Assembly: GCA_947476855.1 (NCBI GenBank)
Contig: CANJSR010000252.1
Location: 1 to 7,241, forward strand
Length of the DNA stretch: 7,241 nucleotides
From: Acetobacteraceae bacterium
GTDB lineage: Bacteria > Pseudomonadota > Alphaproteobacteria > Acetobacterales > Acetobacteraceae
Direction of reading: 5' to 3'
Numbering within the stretch: the first letter of the stretch is position 1; every line of letters begins with the position of its first letter. Made by a program: the position numbers and the translations under genes. Of this stretch, positions 6,950-7,241 are shown one piece after another. The notes under the pieces are model-generated. The model was not told the origin of the DNA. It saw nothing but the letters and a program-made list of their open reading frames with translations, and did no database searches.

Positions 6950-6978
6950 TTGCGCCGACCCGTCGCCAATGTTAGAAA
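6950..6978 (+). promoter_or_regulatory. Candidate sigma-70 promoter of the attenuator transcript
   Basis: TTGCGC (6950-6955) and TAGAAA (6973-6978) are separated by exactly 17 bases; each matches four of six consensus positions. Transcription would start around 6985-6986, which is the A of the leader AUG. If so, the leader peptide is translated from a leaderless mRNA and the weak AGAAAG at 6974-6979 is part of the -10 region, not a ribosome site. The match is modest, but its position relative to the leader is telling. Confidence 0.45.
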
Positions 6979-6985
6979 GCCGATC

Positions 6986-7054
6986 ATGGACACGCCGATC
7001 GCCCTTCCGACCTCGCGATTTTGGTACCGCTGGTATTACACCCCGGCGGTCTAG
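6986..7054 (+). CDS. Attenuator leader peptide rich in aromatic residues (22 aa)
   Basis: A 22-codon frame whose residues 12-18 read F-W-Y-R-W-Y-Y, six aromatics in seven, then TPAV and UAG. Such clustering next to a terminator is the hallmark of leader peptides that measure charged tRNA. When Trp-, Tyr- or Phe-tRNA is short, the ribosome stalls inside RNA region 1 (7026-7033, overlapping the Tyr14, Arg15 and Trp16 codons) and lets an antiterminator form. When translation finishes, the ribosome at the UAG (7052-7054) covers region 2 and the terminator forms. The peptide itself need not have a function. Unlike the classical rhizobial trp leader with consecutive Trp codons, all three aromatic amino acids are represented here. 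No good Shine-Dalgarno site is present, in keeping with leaderless translation. A ribosomally made modified peptide is an alternative, but the RNA structure argues for attenuation. Confidence 0.8.
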   Translation: MDTPIALPTSRFWYRWYYTPAV

Positions 7055-7109
7055 GTTCGTGCACCCATAGCAAGATACCGAAGCCGCCCCCCGAGGCGGC
7101 TTTTGTTTT
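7026..7109 (+). promoter_or_regulatory. Ribosome-dependent transcription attenuator (aromatic amino acids)
   Basis: Four RNA segments form mutually exclusive pairs. Region 1 ACCGCTGG (7026-7033) pairs over eight positions with region 2 CCGGCGGU (7043-7050), with one G-U pair. Region 2 GGCGGU (7045-7050) pairs instead with region 3 GCCGCC (7083-7088), optionally extended by UUCG (7056-7059) with CGAA (7079-7082). Region 3 pairs with region 4 GGCGGC (7095-7100) as the terminator stem. Region 1 lies on the Tyr-Arg-Trp codons and region 2 on the last codons before the stop, so a ribosome stalled at the aromatic codons frees region 2 for antitermination and one at the stop codon blocks it. With no translation, 1:2 and 3:4 both form and transcription ends. 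This controls the gene starting at 7178. Confidence 0.8.
7081..7109 (+). terminator. Intrinsic terminator of the attenuator
   Basis: An 8-bp stem (AAGCCGCC at 7081-7088 with GGCGGCTT at 7095-7102, six-base loop) runs into TTTTGTTTT (7101-7109). It begins 26 bases after the leader peptide stop and lies 68 bases before the next start codon. It is the conditional terminator, region 3:4, of the attenuator. Confidence 0.9.
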
Positions 7110-7177
7110 GCCCAGGCTTTGCTCAGCAAAATTCCGTCCCGGTGGACCGGCCTCCCGCAACTGAACAGGAGGTTCCC

Positions 7178-7241
7178 ATGCGACGTTCCAACGTCGACGC
7201 CCCAGCCCGGACCGCCCACCCCACGGGGGGGCCAGTAGCCA
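7178..7241 (+). CDS. 5' end of the attenuator-controlled gene (truncated by window end)
   Basis: ATG at 7178 is preceded by AGGAGG at good spacing and opens a frame that continues past the window end. It begins MRRSNVDAPARTAHPT, a disordered, basic stretch typical of a poorly conserved N-terminus. Too little is visible to name it. The upstream aromatic leader predicts an enzyme of aromatic amino acid synthesis (DAHP synthase, anthranilate synthase, chorismate mutase/prephenate dehydratase) or an aminoacyl-tRNA synthetase for an aromatic residue. CCTCC (7151-7155) can pair with the GGAGG (7168-7172) of its ribosome site, a weak hairpin that might also limit translation. Confidence 0.65.
   Translation, partial: MRRSNVDAPARTAHPTGGPVA

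Noticed and set aside
6692..6985. Extension of the leader frame upstream to 6692
   Set aside because: The extension lies antisense to the 193-residue protein gene and has no ribosome site; the short frame from 6986 matches promoter and hairpin positions.
6986..7054. The 22-residue peptide as a RiPP or PQQ-type precursor
   Set aside because: No modifying enzyme gene is visible and the codons fit precisely into an attenuator structure, which explains the aromatic cluster better.
6533..7219. Minus-strand open frame of 228 codons crossing the attenuator
   Set aside because: It overlaps the 193-residue gene in another frame, runs through the terminator and leader, and has shadow-like composition.

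Overview
The window looks like chromosomal DNA of a high-GC alphaproteobacterium. Rhodospirillales/Acetobacteraceae is my best guess, from the strong G/C bias at third codon positions, GGAGG-type ribosome binding sites and a TAXI-type TRAP transporter; no marker gene proves the taxonomy. I see no tRNA, rRNA, IS element, integrase or CRISPR. Every gap between genes is under 300 bases.

Layout. (1) 18-1376 (+) encodes an FMN-dependent monooxygenase of the NtaA/SnaA/DszA branch of the bacterial-luciferase superfamily. It converges on (2) a minus-strand transport operon read from 6124 down to 1424: two tandem TAXI-type periplasmic binding proteins of identical length (4970-6124 and 3704-4858), then one fused 4TM/12TM TRAP permease (1424-3649). 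Two receptors and one permease suggest either a broadened substrate range or one receptor drifting to a new ligand. (3) Upstream of the operon, 6292-6873 (-) encodes a 193-residue soluble protein I do not recognise. It is closed off from the operon by a strong intrinsic terminator. (4) The right end, on the + strand, is the most interesting part. A 22-codon leader peptide (6986-7054) has six aromatic residues in a seven-residue stretch. It lies within a complete 1:2 / 2:3 / 3:4 set of mutually exclusive hairpins ending in an intrinsic terminator (7081-7109). This is a textbook transcription attenuator that would sense charged aromatic tRNAs and control the gene starting at 7178, which runs off the window.

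How the parts work together. The monooxygenase and the TAXI-TRAP system are neighbours but not co-transcribed. A link (import of an organic acid, amine or organosulfur compound followed by its oxidation) is plausible only by proximity. The attenuator belongs to the next transcription unit, probably an aromatic amino acid biosynthesis gene, and is unrelated to the transporter. Its promoter-like hexamers place transcription start at or next to the leader AUG, so the leader peptide may be translated from a leaderless mRNA, as reported for the Sinorhizobium trp leader.
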